A DNA stretch of 64,000 nt. It comes from Jiella sonneratiae. Its GTDB lineage: Bacteria > Pseudomonadota > Alphaproteobacteria > Rhizobiales > Rhizobiaceae. Below the pieces are notes generated by a model, which ran no database searches, had not been told where the DNA came from, and was given only the letters and a program-made list of their open reading frames with translations. Shown here in pieces: positions 25,115 to 34,619 of this stretch (the first letter of the stretch is position 1; each line of letters starts with the position of its first letter). The stretch covers positions 51,311 to 115,310 of the forward strand of contig NZ_JAFMPY010000021.1 of the NCBI RefSeq assembly GCF_017353515.1. Reading direction: 5' to 3'. The translations under genes were made by a program, and so were the position numbers.

Positions 25115-27966
25115 TGGCCGAGCCTTTCGAGGAGGGCCGGCACGTGGACCTGGTCGGCCTTGTAGTTGCCGGTGAGCACGTACATCACGATGTTGACCCC
25201 GGCCCGATAGGCATATTCCCGCTGCGACGGGTCGGACGAATCCGTCGGATAGAGAAACAGGCCGCGATCATCGACGGCCCAGGCACCGGCGAAGTCGTTG
25301 GAGGTGATCATGATCGATGACACCCCGTCGCCGCCGCGCGCCGGCCTCGCCCGGCCTTCCGCGTCGGGAACCAGCGATTCCACCCAGAGCGGCGAGTCGG
25401 AATGAAGCCCCGGAAACGAGCTCAGAATGTAGAAGGCCTTGGTCAAGACGTGGTCCGGCGGAACCGGCTCGAGCGGCGGAATGTCGAGGTCGCCGAGGAT
25501 CTCGCGCAGCCGCCGCTGGCCGGGCGACACCGAGTTCGCCAGCGAGGAGACGGCGTCGTCGGCGACGTCGAACAGCACCGTCCCGCCCTGTTTCATGTAG
25601 GCGTCGACGCGGCTGACGGCGGCTTCGGACGGCATCGGTGAATCGGCGCTGACCGGCCAGTAGAGCAGCGGGAAGAAGGCGAGTTCGTCGGACGAGATGT
25701 CGACGCCCATCGGATCGCCCGGTTCGAGGGCGGTCTTCGCCGCGATATATTGCGACAGGCCGCGGAGACCCGCCCGGGAACGGTCGTCGAGCGCGGTGTC
25801 GCCGGTCTCGACGAAGGCGAGATGGGTCTGCGACGTCGCCTCGATGGCCCGATCGACGTCGAACTTGTCGGATTGCCGGATCGTCTGGGCGAGGGCCGGC
25901 CGCGGCGCGACGAGGCCGGCGAATGCGGTAAGGCCGATCAGACCGGCGAGGAGAACGGACACGGCCGCGCCGCGCGCGGGGCGGGCGAACCGCCCGCGCA
26001 GCCGGCCGAGGCCGCCGTTCAGCCACAGCATCGCCAGCGCATCGAGCGTGAAGAGCACGAGTGCAGCGGCGAAGAGATAGGGTCTCAGATCGACGCTGTC
26101 GCCGTTGCCGTAGGGCCGCTCCTCGGTCGCCGCGCCGAGGTCGAGGGCGGGAAGGGGGGCGAGTTTCGCATCGGGCCCGAGCAGGTTGTGGGCGACGTAG
26201 CCGTCCTCGCTGCCATAGAGGCCGGGAGGGTTCTTCAGGTCGACGGCGGCAGAGCCGGCCGATGCGAGCTCCAGCGGCTGTACCTCCGGGCCGGGGGCGA
26301 CCAGACGCCCGGTGCCGTCGAGCACGCGGTAGGGCGGCAGGCTCTCGGCCGCCGTCCGGCCGTCCGCGGCGCCGGCATTGGCACGCGACAGGCTGACGAT
26401 CCGCCTCAGCATCGAGACGAAGGCGCCCGAGATCGGCAGGTTCGACCACGTCGCCTCGGCGGTGACGTGGAAGAGCACGATCGTGCCGGCGCCCTGGCTG
26501 CGGGCGGTGACGAGCGGCGTCCCGTCGGCAAGGCTCGCCCAGGTGTGCTGGGCAAGGTCCGCCGAGGGCTCGGCCAGGATCTGGCGCGAGACCGTGACGT
26601 CGTCGGGAACGGCGATGCCGGAGAACGGCGTCGTATCGCTCATCGGCGCGAGCTTCTGCGGCTGCGACCAGGACATCGCGCCGCCGAGCTGGCGTTCGCC
26701 GGCCCGCAGGCGGACCGGCACCAGCGGATCCTCGCCCGTGGTCGCGGCAAGGCGCGGCCCCGCGAAGCGGACGAGATAGCCGCCCTCCTCGACGAATTTC
26801 TCGAGCGCGGTCCGCGCCTCCTCGGGCAGCACGCCGATGTCGGCGAGGATGACCACCGAGGGTTTGCGTTCGAGGAGTTCCGGGATCGCCTTGGCGAGAT
26901 TGGCCGTCGAGGGGCGGACGAGGTCGGCGAAGGGCTCGAGGGCGCGCGAAATATAGTAGAGCGGCGACAGCAGCGGCTGTGCGTCGTCGGCGGATTCGCC
27001 CGAGACGAGCGCCACGCGGCGGCGGCGGAAGGAATCGTCGAGCAGCCGCACGGCGCCGGCGGTCGACGCGCCTTCGACCTCGATGCGGGCGATGTCGTTG
27101 CGCATTTCGACCGGGATCTGGAAGCGGGCCTCGGCCGCGCCGCCTGAGCCATTAAAGCCGACGGGGGCCCTGCCCACCTCGCGCGACTGGGCGTCGCGCG
27201 CGACGAGGGTGAAGCTCTTGGCGGGAAGGCCCGTCGGCCGCACGGCCGACACCACCAGCGCCTCGGTCGAGTTGTCTGCACCGGTCAGGCCGACCACGGC
27301 GTCGATCGACGGCTCGTAGAGGATCGACTGGCCGGGGACGAGATCCGCGAGCACCTTCGCCGCGTCGCCGGAATCGTCGGAGTCGAGGCCGTCGGAGAGA
27401 AAGACCAGCGATCCAGGACGCTGGCCGGAAAGCGCGGTCGCGATGCGCCGTGCCGCGGCGAGGCGGTCGGTCGGCACGGGGCGCGGCGCGCTGGCCGCCA
27501 GACGCTCGAGCGCCGCCGCGGCGTCGACCGGGCGCGCATCGTCGTCAGGCCCTTCCGCTGAAAACGCCATGGCGACGGTGCGGCCCGCATCGCCGGCCTG
27601 GCGGATGATCTCCTCGGCGGCGCGCCGCCGCTGATCGAAGTCGGCGCCGGAGGACCAGCCGTTGTCGATGAGGATGCCGAGCGGTCCGGAGCCGGAAATC
27701 TCGGTGCGCTGCGGATTGAGGATGGGAACGGCGAGCGCCAGGATGACGAGGGTGGCGAGCAGGAGCCGCAGCAGCGTCAGCCACCACGGGCTCTTCGACG
27801 GCGTCTCCTCGCGCTTCAGGACGCGCTCGAGGATCTGCAAGGGCGGAAAGGCCTCGACCTGCGGCCGCGGCGGCGTCAGCTTCAGGAGCCACCAGATGAC
27901 CGGAAGCGCCAGCAGCCCCGCGAGGACGAGAGGCGCGCCGAAGGAAAGCGACAGGCCGCCGATCAC
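25111..27966 (-). CDS. BatA N-terminal domain and DUF4159 membrane protein
   Basis: A 951-residue protein with GTG start. The N-terminus LSLSFGAPLVLAGLLALPVIWWLLKLTPP is the BatA domain (Bacteroides aerotolerance family), followed by a second helix and a VWA-like region whose metal site is degenerate (IDNGWSSG). After a second pair of helices around residue 650-710, the C-terminus (HLAFVETGDTALDDRSRAGL to HVLTKAFYILSSFPG) is DUF4159. Its GTG overlaps the DUF58 stop (GTGA). Typical of a Hyphomicrobiales MoxR operon. It probably bridges inner membrane and periplasm. Confidence 0.85.
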   Translation of the reverse strand: MIGGLSLSFGAPLVLAGLLALPVIWWLLKLTPPRPQVEAFPPLQILERVLKREETPSKSPWWLTLLRLLLATLVILALAVPILNPQRTEISGSGPLGILIDNGWSSGADFDQRRRAAEEIIRQAGDAGRTVAMAFSAEGPDDDARPVDAAAALERLAASAPRPVPTDRLAAARRIATALSGQRPGSLVFLSDGLDSDDSGDAAKVLADLVPGQSILYEPSIDAVVGLTGADNSTEALVVSAVRPTGLPAKSFTLVARDAQSREVGRAPVGFNGSGGAAEARFQIPVEMRNDIARIEVEGASTAGAVRLLDDSFRRRRVALVSGESADDAQPLLSPLYYISRALEPFADLVRPSTANLAKAIPELLERKPSVVILADIGVLPEEARTALEKFVEEGGYLVRFAGPRLAATTGEDPLVPVRLRAGERQLGGAMSWSQPQKLAPMSDTTPFSGIAVPDDVTVSRQILAEPSADLAQHTWASLADGTPLVTARSQGAGTIVLFHVTAEATWSNLPISGAFVSMLRRIVSLSRANAGAADGRTAAESLPPYRVLDGTGRLVAPGPEVQPLELASAGSAAVDLKNPPGLYGSEDGYVAHNLLGPDAKLAPLPALDLGAATEERPYGNGDSVDLRPYLFAAALVLFTLDALAMLWLNGGLGRLRGRFARPARGAAVSVLLAGLIGLTAFAGLVAPRPALAQTIRQSDKFDVDRAIEATSQTHLAFVETGDTALDDRSRAGLRGLSQYIAAKTALEPGDPMGVDISSDELAFFPLLYWPVSADSPMPSEAAVSRVDAYMKQGGTVLFDVADDAVSSLANSVSPGQRRLREILGDLDIPPLEPVPPDHVLTKAFYILSSFPGLHSDSPLWVESLVPDAEGRARPARGGDGVSSIMITSNDFAGAWAVDDRGLFLYPTDSSDPSQREYAYRAGVNIVMYVLTGNYKADQVHVPALLERLGQ

Positions 27967-28874
27967 GAGCGCTGCCCTGCAGGCTGCGGCACGCCGGACA
28001 GGCGGGAATGCAGCGTGACCAGAGCCTCGGAAGCGAGGCGGTCGGTGCGGTGGAAGACGAAGCTCCAGCCAAGCCGCCGGCAATGTTCCGCGAGGGTCTC
28101 ACGCCGCGCCCGGTAGAGGGCGACATATTCCGCCCGCAGCGTCTCGGCGCGCCCGGCCGTCAGCCGGCCGCCGCCTTCCGGATCGCGGAACTCGGTCCGC
28201 CCGGCATAGGGGAACGTCTCCTCGGCAGGATCGGCGACCATGACGAGATGGCCGCGGATGCCGCGACGGCCGAGCTTGTCGACGAAACCGAGAATGTCTT
28301 CGAGCGGGTCGAGGCAGTCGCTGACCATCACGATCTCCGAAAAGCGACGCAGCCGGTCGTCGGGCGGAAGGCGGTGCGCCGGGCGGTCGTTGATCAGCGC
28401 CGCCGCGACCCGCTCGGCGGCGTTGCGGGCGGCGACCGGCTCGATCACCCCCGGATAGCCGATCCGCTCGCCGGATCGCGAGAGGAGTTCGGCCAGCGCG
28501 AGGACGAGGACGAGCGCCCGCGATTCTTTCGACACCTGGGCGGCATTGGAGCGGTAGCGCATGGACGGGGAGGGATCGGCCCAGAGCCAGACGGTGTGGG
28601 CGGCTTCCCACTCCCGGTCGCGCAGATAGATGTGGTCGTCGCGGGCCGAGCGGCGCCAGTCGATGCGCGAGACCTGTTCGCCCTGGACGAAGGGCCGGAA
28701 CTGCCAGAAGTTCTCGCCGATCCCGCGCCGCCGGCGTCCGTGCCAGCCGGCGATCACCGTCGACACGATGCGGCGCGCCTCGACCAGGAGATCCGGCAGG
28801 AGCACCGCTCGCTGGCGGGCGCGGACCAGAGCGTCGGAGGCTCGGGTCAGTTCGACGGAGGCGCCGATCGGCAT
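27963..28874 (-). CDS. DUF58 domain protein
   Basis: A 303-residue cytoplasmic protein with the DUF58 hallmark GENFWQFRPFVQGEQVSRIDWRRSA and downstream VWA-like VWLWADPSPSM. DUF58 proteins are encoded next to MoxR ATPases and are thought to link the ATPase to VWA partners. Sixteen bases follow the moxR stop, and its own stop overlaps the next gene. Confidence 0.9.
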   Translation of the reverse strand: MPIGASVELTRASDALVRARQRAVLLPDLLVEARRIVSTVIAGWHGRRRRGIGENFWQFRPFVQGEQVSRIDWRRSARDDHIYLRDREWEAAHTVWLWADPSPSMRYRSNAAQVSKESRALVLVLALAELLSRSGERIGYPGVIEPVAARNAAERVAAALINDRPAHRLPPDDRLRRFSEIVMVSDCLDPLEDILGFVDKLGRRGIRGHLVMVADPAEETFPYAGRTEFRDPEGGGRLTAGRAETLRAEYVALYRARRETLAEHCRRLGWSFVFHRTDRLASEALVTLHSRLSGVPQPAGQRS

Positions 28875-28890
28875 CAGGCCCGCTCCAGAA

Positions 28891-29901
28891 TCAAGCGACG
28901 CCGCGCTTCAGCGTGGCGATGACGTCCCGCACGCTCATGCCCTCGGCCCGGGCGGCGAAATTGAGCGCCATGCGATGCTGGAGGATCGGCTCGGCGAGCG
29001 CGAGGACGTCGTCGATCGAGGGGGCGAGGCGGCCCTCGTAGAGCGCGCGGGCGCGCACGCAGGTCATCAGCGACTGCGAGGCGCGGGGACCCGGACCCCA
29101 GGCGATGTGGGTGTCGGCTTCCTCGTGGCCGCTGCCCGGACGCGCCGAGCGGACCAGCGAGAGGATCGCGTCGACGACGCTTTCGGGCACCGGCATGCGG
29201 CGCACGAGGGCCTGGATCTCGCGCAGGCGGACGGCGGTCAGCACCGGCTCGGCATGGTCATCCTCGCCGCCGCTTTCGAGCAGGATGCGCCGCTCGGAGG
29301 CGAGATCGGGATAATGCACGTCGACCTGCATCAGGAAGCGGTCGAGCTGGGCTTCGGGAAGCGGATAGGTGCCCTCCTGCTCCAGCGGGTTCTGGGTCGC
29401 GAGCACGTGGAACGGCGCCGGCAGGTCGTAGCGTTCGCCGGCGACCGTGACATGGTATTCCTGCATCGCCTGGAGCAGCGCCGACTGGGTGCGCGGCGAG
29501 GCGCGGTTGATCTCGTCGGCCATCAGCAGCTGGGCGAAGACCGGGCCTCTGACATAGCGGAAGGAGCGGCGGCCGTTCTCGTCCTGGTCCAGCACCTCGG
29601 TGCCGATGATGTCGGACGGCATCAGGTCCGGCGTGAACTGGATGCGCCGCGCATCGAGCCCCATGGCGATGCCGAGGGTGTCGACGAGCTTGGTCTTGGC
29701 GAGGCCTGGAACGCCGACGAGCAGCGCGTGGCCGCCGGCGAGAATCGCGATCACCGTCTGCTCGACGACGCTCTCCTGGCCGAAGATGACGCGACCGACG
29801 GACTTGCGGACCCTGGCGATGTCCGAAAGCGCCGTCTCGGCGAGCCGGACGATCACGTCTTCGCTGAGGGTCTGTTCCTGCGGCGCAAGCATCGTCATCA
29901 T
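28891..29901 (-). CDS. MoxR family AAA+ ATPase
   Basis: A 336-residue AAA+ ATPase of the MoxR group. Walker A is GVPGLAKTK, Walker B is LLMADEINRASP, sensor 1 is LATQNPLEQEGTYPLPEAQLDRF. The ATG at 29901 has GGAG five bases upstream; the open frame extends further upstream without family similarity. MoxR ATPases act as chaperones that activate or assemble protein complexes together with VWA-domain partners, three of which follow in the same operon. First gene of the four-gene operon. Confidence 0.93.
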   Translation of the reverse strand: MMTMLAPQEQTLSEDVIVRLAETALSDIARVRKSVGRVIFGQESVVEQTVIAILAGGHALLVGVPGLAKTKLVDTLGIAMGLDARRIQFTPDLMPSDIIGTEVLDQDENGRRSFRYVRGPVFAQLLMADEINRASPRTQSALLQAMQEYHVTVAGERYDLPAPFHVLATQNPLEQEGTYPLPEAQLDRFLMQVDVHYPDLASERRILLESGGEDDHAEPVLTAVRLREIQALVRRMPVPESVVDAILSLVRSARPGSGHEEADTHIAWGPGPRASQSLMTCVRARALYEGRLAPSIDDVLALAEPILQHRMALNFAARAEGMSVRDVIATLKRGVA

Positions 29902-30134
29902 CGGTTCTCCAGGGGCCGGTGCCGGAATCGGCCGGTAGCGGGATCGCGGGCGCCGACGGCCCGTCATGGCCGAAGCCCGACCGGCCGGGCCCGGTTGCGG
30001 TGCCGCATCGTCCATGAATACGACGGCGACGAACGGTGGCAAGCGCTTCGGCGCCAACTATTTCGTGAGGACGAAGGCGGGCCAAAATAAGACCGCCGAC
30101 GACCCGATCCATCGCGCACGGCACATTGGAAAGC

Positions 30135-30704
30135 ATGACGAATCAACAAAATACCGCTTCGGTCAGCCTCGCCGCGCTGATCTCGCGCGCCGAACGGGCG
30201 GGGCGCGGGGCGCCGCCCGTGGAGCGATGGAACCCGGATTTCTGCGGCGACGTCGACATGGTGATTCGCGCCGACGGCACCTGGCTCTACCAGGGATCGC
30301 CGATCCGCCGCGAGGCGCTGAAGCGGCTTTTCTCCTCGGTGCTGCGCCGGGACGAGGACGGGCGGACCTATCTCGTCACGCCGGTCGAAAAGCTCGGCAT
30401 CACCGTCGAGGACGCGCCGTTCCTGGCGGTGGAGATGAGCCGCGAGGCGCGCCCGGACGGCACGGCGCTGACGGTGCGCACCGACGTCGGCGACCTGGTC
30501 GAGGCCGGCCCGGACCACCCGATCCGCTTCGCAGAGGCCAAGGACGGGGCCTTCCGGCCCTACATCCTCGTCCGCGGGCGGCTGGAGGCGGCATTCACCC
30601 GGGCGCTCGCCATCGAACTCGCCGATCTCGTCGAGACGGACGAGGAGGGAATGTTCGTGCGCTCGAACGGGGCGCGCTTTGGCGTGCCGGCGGGCGGCGC
30701 GTGA
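30135..30704 (+). CDS. DUF1285 domain protein
   Basis: A 189-residue protein with the DUF1285 sequence pattern: PPVERWNPDFCGDVDMVIRADGTWLYQGSPIRREALKRLF in short, with the conserved PVEKWxPxxxGxxDMxIxxDGxWxYxGSPI core. The function of the family is unknown. It is divergent from moxR and its stop overlaps the start of the next gene by four bases, forming an operon with the Nudix and CCA genes, a conserved alphaproteobacterial arrangement. The ATG at 30135 is preferred over the TTG three codons earlier. Confidence 0.9.
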   Translation: MTNQQNTASVSLAALISRAERAGRGAPPVERWNPDFCGDVDMVIRADGTWLYQGSPIRREALKRLFSSVLRRDEDGRTYLVTPVEKLGITVEDAPFLAVEMSREARPDGTALTVRTDVGDLVEAGPDHPIRFAEAKDGAFRPYILVRGRLEAAFTRALAIELADLVETDEEGMFVRSNGARFGVPAGGA

Positions 30705-31348
30705 CGGAACTGGCCCGAACGCGCCTGACGGCGGCCGATCTGAAAGCGCGGATGCAGGCTGCGGCCTTGCCTGCCGACGGCCAAGAGAACGACGCACCGG
30801 AATACGGGGATCATCGGCTGAATGCCGGTCTCGTCACGAAGATGGAGCGGTCGGCGGCACGCGAGGCGGCGGTGCTCGTCCCGGTGGTCGACCGCGACGA
30901 GGGGGCGACGGTGATCCTGACGACGCGCACCCGCGCGCTGCGCAAACATTCCGGCCAGGTCGCCTTTCCCGGCGGCGCCGTGGACCCGGCCGACGCCTCG
31001 CCCGAGGCAGCGGCGATGCGCGAGGCGTTCGAGGAGATCGCGCTCGATCCGGCCTATGTCACGCCGGTTGGGCGGCTTCCCCGCTATCTCACCACGACGG
31101 GCTTCCGCATCACGCCCATCGTCGCCATCGTCGCGCCGGGTTTCACGTCGAAGCCGAATCCGGCCGAGGTGGACGACGTCTTCGAGGTGCCGCTCGGCTT
31201 CCTGATGGACGCCGCCAATCACCGCCGCGAGGCCAGGGAGTTCGAGGGGCTGCTCCGCCACTACTACGCGATGCCCTTCGGCGAGCGGCTGATCTGGGGC
31301 GTCACCGCCGGCATTCTGAGAACCCTCTACGAACGGTATTACGCATGA
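30701..31348 (+). CDS. CoA pyrophosphatase (Nudix)
   Basis: A 215-residue Nudix hydrolase with the CoA-pyrophosphatase features: RKHSGQVAFPGGAVDPAD, the Nudix helix AAMREAFEEIAL, and LPRYLTTTGFRITPIV. Members split CoA into 4'-phosphopantetheine and 3',5'-ADP. GTG start overlapping the DUF1285 stop; its own stop overlaps the CCA gene start (ATGA). Confidence 0.9.
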   Translation: MTELARTRLTAADLKARMQAAALPADGQENDAPEYGDHRLNAGLVTKMERSAAREAAVLVPVVDRDEGATVILTTRTRALRKHSGQVAFPGGAVDPADASPEAAAMREAFEEIALDPAYVTPVGRLPRYLTTTGFRITPIVAIVAPGFTSKPNPAEVDDVFEVPLGFLMDAANHRREAREFEGLLRHYYAMPFGERLIWGVTAGILRTLYERYYA

Positions 31349-32601
31349 CCAGAATTTGTGCCGAATGGCTGTCCGACGAGCGGCTGCAGGCTTTGCTCGC
31401 CGCCCTGTCGGCGAGCGGCGAAGAGGCGCGGGTGGTCGGCGGCGCGGTGCGCAACACGCTGATGGAGCGGCCGGTCACCGACATCGACATCGCCACGACC
31501 ACGCTGCCCGAGGAGACCATGCGCCGGGCCGAAGCCATCGGCCTCAAGACGGTGCCGACCGGCATCGAGCACGGGACGATCACCGTCGTCGCGAACGGGC
31601 GGCCCTTCGAGGTGACGACGCTGCGGCGCGACATCGAGACCGACGGGCGCCACGCGGTCGTGACGTTCGGCCGCGACTGGCGGACCGACGCCGAGCGGCG
31701 CGACTTCACCATCAACGCGCTCTATGCCGATGCCGCTGGAGAGGTGCTCGATCTCGTCGGCGGCATCGCCGACATCGAGGCGGGGAACCTGCGTTTCATC
31801 GGCGATGCCGAGCAACGCATCCTCGAGGACCGCCTGCGCATCCTGCGCTTCTTCCGCTTCTTCGCCTGGTACGGGCGGGGGCGCCCGGACGCCGACGGGC
31901 TGAGGGCCGCGACCCGGCTCAAGGACGGTCTGGCGCAGCTTTCGGCCGAACGGCTCTGGGCCGAGACGAAGAAGCTCCTCGCGGCGCCCGATCCCTCGCG
32001 CGCGCTCCTGTGGATGCGCCAGACCGGCGCGCTCACCATAGTGCTGCCCGAGACCGAGCGCTGGGGGATCGACCATATCCACCCCCTGGTGGCGAGCGAG
32101 CGCGCCCGCGGCTGGGCGCCCGATCCGCTGCTCAGGCTGATGGCGATCGTGCCACCCGATCCGGAACGGCTCGCCGGCCTCGCCAGGCGCCTGAAACTTT
32201 CCAACGGCGAGCGCGACAGGCTGTTCGCCTTTGCGCTGGAGCGCCAGCCAGGTCCGGACGAGGCGGACCGGGCGTTGCGGGCGCGGGTCTATTTCGGTGA
32301 CCGGCAGGCGATCGTCGACACGCTGCGGCTCGAACTCGCCAGGGCGCAGGGCAAGATCGGGCAGGATCCGGATGCGTTGGAAAAGACGGCCAGTCTCGCC
32401 GCGCGGCTCGACATCGCGCAAGGCTTCGAACCGCCGGCATTTCCCCTCAGCGGCGGCGACCTCAAGGCGAAGGGCTTTGCGGCGGGCCCGGGACTTGGGA
32501 GCGAGATCGCCCGGCTGAAGCAGCTCTGGGCGGAGACGGGCTTCACGATGGGGCGGGAGGCGCTTCTCGCCAAGGCCGGCAAAGGCGAGAGCGACGCCTG
32601 A
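31345..32601 (+). CDS. cca: CCA tRNA nucleotidyltransferase (class II)
   Basis: A 418-residue class II poly(A) polymerase-like nucleotidyltransferase. The head domain has VVGGAVRNTLM and the metal-binding TDIDIATTT, followed by RRDFTINALYAD and RILEDRLRILRFFRF. It adds or repairs the 3' CCA of tRNAs. The C-terminal part is alphaproteobacterial in type, without an HD domain. Translationally coupled to the upstream Nudix gene. Confidence 0.92.
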   Translation: MTRICAEWLSDERLQALLAALSASGEEARVVGGAVRNTLMERPVTDIDIATTTLPEETMRRAEAIGLKTVPTGIEHGTITVVANGRPFEVTTLRRDIETDGRHAVVTFGRDWRTDAERRDFTINALYADAAGEVLDLVGGIADIEAGNLRFIGDAEQRILEDRLRILRFFRFFAWYGRGRPDADGLRAATRLKDGLAQLSAERLWAETKKLLAAPDPSRALLWMRQTGALTIVLPETERWGIDHIHPLVASERARGWAPDPLLRLMAIVPPDPERLAGLARRLKLSNGERDRLFAFALERQPGPDEADRALRARVYFGDRQAIVDTLRLELARAQGKIGQDPDALEKTASLAARLDIAQGFEPPAFPLSGGDLKAKGFAAGPGLGSEIARLKQLWAETGFTMGREALLAKAGKGESDA

Positions 32602-32684
32602 AGAGGCTGGCGACGACCTCGTTGGGGCCGAACCGGTGCGCCGCCGAAGACCGACGCCGCGCGGCGCCATGACGAGGTGATATG

Positions 32685-32780
32685 GTTTCCGGCAGATCAC
32701 TTCGTGATGCCGGAAACAGCGACGCACATTCGCCGCGCGGGCTTGATCCGAGCCCCGCTCTGATCGAGCGGACCTCGTAT
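32685..32780. repeat. Dispersed two-hairpin repeat, copy 2
   Basis: Repeats the core of the element at 893-1052: GTTTCCGGC/GCCGGAAAC with ATCAC/GTGAT inside (32685-32717), then the CCGCTC/GAGCGG hairpin (about 32745-32780). The left base of the second outer stem has one mismatch against copy 1 (ATCCGAG versus ATACGAG). It lies 84 bases downstream of the cca stop. The outer GAATTTGAC pair of copy 1 is absent here. Confidence 0.8.
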
Positions 32781-32839
32781 GAGGCGGGGAATGCCCTTGG
32801 CCGCCCCGATCGTCAGCCTGGTTCTTTCGGCAAAAGAAA

Positions 32840-32866
32840 ACGGCGGCACCCGGGGGGCACCGCCGT
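32840..32866 (-). terminator. Rho-independent terminator of the DUF1059 gene
   Basis: On the minus strand ACGGCGG and CCGCCGT pair around an inner CCC/GGG stem, followed directly by TTTTCTTTT. It lies 27 bases beyond the stop of the DUF1059-like gene. Confidence 0.8.
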
Positions 32867-32893
32867 CGCAGCATTCACGATGCGCTACGCCCG

Positions 32894-33088
32894 TCAGGCC
32901 GCGCGGACGGTGGTCTCGGGCCGATCGATCATCCGCTCACGCATGGTATCCATCATCATGGGGCTGATGCGCTCGATCCCGAGAGCATTCGCCTGGGCGA
33001 TCGCCCGGCGGATGACGCCGGCCCGCGTGTCGGCGCGGATGACGCGCTCGCAACCGGGGAATACGAGGCTGCAGTCGAGTTCGTACAT
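32894..33088 (-). CDS. Small DUF1059-like protein
   Basis: A 64-residue protein beginning MYELDCSLVFPGCERVIRAD, which fits the DUF1059 pattern (Cys-x-x-x-x-PGC-x-x-x-I-R-A/G-x-T) followed by a helical segment. The family function is unknown. The ATG at 33088 has GGGAGGAAAC immediately upstream. It is monocistronic with its own terminator, so it is likely expressed well and independently. The upstream 100 bases are unusually AT-rich for the region, consistent with a promoter. Confidence 0.8.
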   Translation of the reverse strand: MYELDCSLVFPGCERVIRADTRAGVIRRAIAQANALGIERISPMMMDTMRERMIDRPETTVRAA

Positions 33089-33157
33089 GTTTCCTCCCGT
33101 GGTGTTTCTTTCGTCATATGGGAGAAAAACGTGCTGAAAAATATCGCAGTTCAACCT

Positions 33158-33178
33158 GACCGAAAATTTTTTTCGGTC
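33158..33178. promoter_or_regulatory. Perfect 9-bp inverted repeat between hemF and the DUF1059 gene
   Basis: GACCGAAAA and TTTTCGGTC are separated by three bases. It starts 11 bases downstream of the hemF stop and 70 bases upstream of the DUF1059 gene start. It could be the hemF terminator (there is no clear U-tract after it) or an operator in the promoter of the small gene. Both read on the minus strand. Confidence 0.45.
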
Positions 33179-33189
33179 GCGACGATAGG

Positions 33190-34098
33190 TCAAGGCCATT
33201 TAACTATCGGCGGCATGGAGGAGAGGATCGACTGCACGTTGCCGCCGGTCTTGAGGCCGAAGAGCGTGCCGCGATCGTAAAGGAGATTGTATTCGACATA
33301 GCGGCCGCGGCGCACCAGCTGCTCTTCCCGATCCGCTTCGGTGAAGGCGAGCCCGGCATTCTGGCGGACGATGTGCGGATAGACCACGAGAAACGCCTTG
33401 CCGACGTCGCGGGTGAAGGCGAAATCCTCGTCCCAGCCGCCGGCATCCTCGGCGGAATGGAGCCAGTCGTAGAAGATGCCGCCGACGCCACGCGGCTCCT
33501 CGCGGTGCGGGAGGTAGAAATACTCGTCGCACCACTCCTTCAGCTTCTGGTGGTCGGCGACGCGCCGGTGCCGGTCGCAGACGAATTTCAGCGCCCGGTG
33601 GAAGGCGACGGCGTCGGCATCGTCGTCCTTGCGGCGCCGGTCGAGGGTCGGCGTGAGGTCGGCCCCGCCGCCGAACCACTGGCGGGTCGTCACCACCATG
33701 CGGGTGTTCATGTGAACGGCCGGGACGTTCGGATTGCGCATGTGGGCAATGACCGAGATGCCGGAGGCCCAGAAGGTCGGGTCATCCTCGGCGCCGGGGA
33801 TCTGCTGACGGAACTCCGGCGAGAATTCCCCGTGCACGGTCGAGACGTGGACACCGACCTTCTCGAACAGCCGGCCGCGCATGATCGACATGACGCCGCC
33901 GCCGCCGTCGCCCTCCCGCAGCCATTCGGTGCGCTCAAAGCGGCCGGGATCCGGCGCGATGTCCTCGCCGAACTCGTCCTCCAGCGCTTCGAAGGCCGCG
34001 CAGATGCGATCCCGCAGGGCTTCGAACCAGGCTCGGGCCATGGCCTTCTTGCGCTCGATATCTTCCGGCAAGCCCTCCGGCAAGTCAGGTCTCTGCAT
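33190..34098 (-). CDS. hemF: Oxygen-dependent coproporphyrinogen III oxidase
   Basis: A 302-residue HemF, which converts coproporphyrinogen III to protoporphyrinogen IX using O2 in haem synthesis. Family motifs are clear: [42 protein letters not shown], and [23 protein letters not shown] near the C-terminus. Full length for the family. No FNR-type box was recognised upstream. Confidence 0.96.
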   Translation of the reverse strand: MQRPDLPEGLPEDIERKKAMARAWFEALRDRICAAFEALEDEFGEDIAPDPGRFERTEWLREGDGGGGVMSIMRGRLFEKVGVHVSTVHGEFSPEFRQQIPGAEDDPTFWASGISVIAHMRNPNVPAVHMNTRMVVTTRQWFGGGADLTPTLDRRRKDDDADAVAFHRALKFVCDRHRRVADHQKLKEWCDEYFYLPHREEPRGVGGIFYDWLHSAEDAGGWDEDFAFTRDVGKAFLVVYPHIVRQNAGLAFTEADREEQLVRRGRYVEYNLLYDRGTLFGLKTGGNVQSILSSMPPIVKWP

Positions 34099-34306
34099 CG
34101 TCGGTGTCGTCCGTTCCCCCCGGATCGGCGCCGGTCCTTCAGGCAGGCTCCACCTGAGGGGGCGCAGCGACGGGTGGCGCGATCGCCCATCCCGGCACAG
34201 AGCTGCGCGTTTCCACCAGGGGCCGACGCGTCCGATTCGTCATTCCGTCGAAAAGACACTATCTTGCGAAGCTTGCGAGAAGAACCCGCAATTGGCGAGA
34301 GTCTCC

Positions 34307-34597
34307 ATGTCCCCGCTCGATCGGCCACCGCTCGAAGGATTGCGACGCGCGCTTCACCGCCGCCGCGAGCACGTCGAGGCGGGCGGGGGAGCGGGCGGCG
34401 GCCGGGCGAGGAGCGCCGGCGGCGACAGCTTCGTGCGCGAGACCTTCACGCTGCGCCGGGTGGAGGCGCGGCAGAAGGCACGGGAGTGGTTCGAGAAATA
34501 TCCGAAGGCCGCCTATTGGACGCAGGTCGAGAGCTGGCGAGAACTCCCAGACGAGCGGATCGAGTTCACCATGCGGCGGCTGCCGACCGCGGACTGA
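34307..34597 (+). CDS. Small conserved hypothetical protein
   Basis: A 96-residue basic protein: an Arg/Gly-rich N-terminal half and a structured C-terminal half with FVRETFTLRRVEARQKAREWFEKYP and YWTQVESWRELPDERIEFTMRRLP. I recognise no family name, but the C-terminal half looks like a genuine protein and the ATG has GGCGAGAG upstream. Divergent from hemF and convergent with trmL. Confidence 0.65.
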   Translation: MSPLDRPPLEGLRRALHRRREHVEAGGGAGGGRARSAGGDSFVRETFTLRRVEARQKAREWFEKYPKAAYWTQVESWRELPDERIEFTMRRLPTAD

Positions 34598-34619
34598 CGA
34601 GGGCCGGGCGAGGCTGCCG

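Noticed and set aside
23027..30057. MoxR/DUF58/BatA genes as part of a new conflict system
   Set aside because: This four-gene order is common and conserved in Hyphomicrobiales genomes as a housekeeping-type cluster; nothing unusual is fused or inserted.
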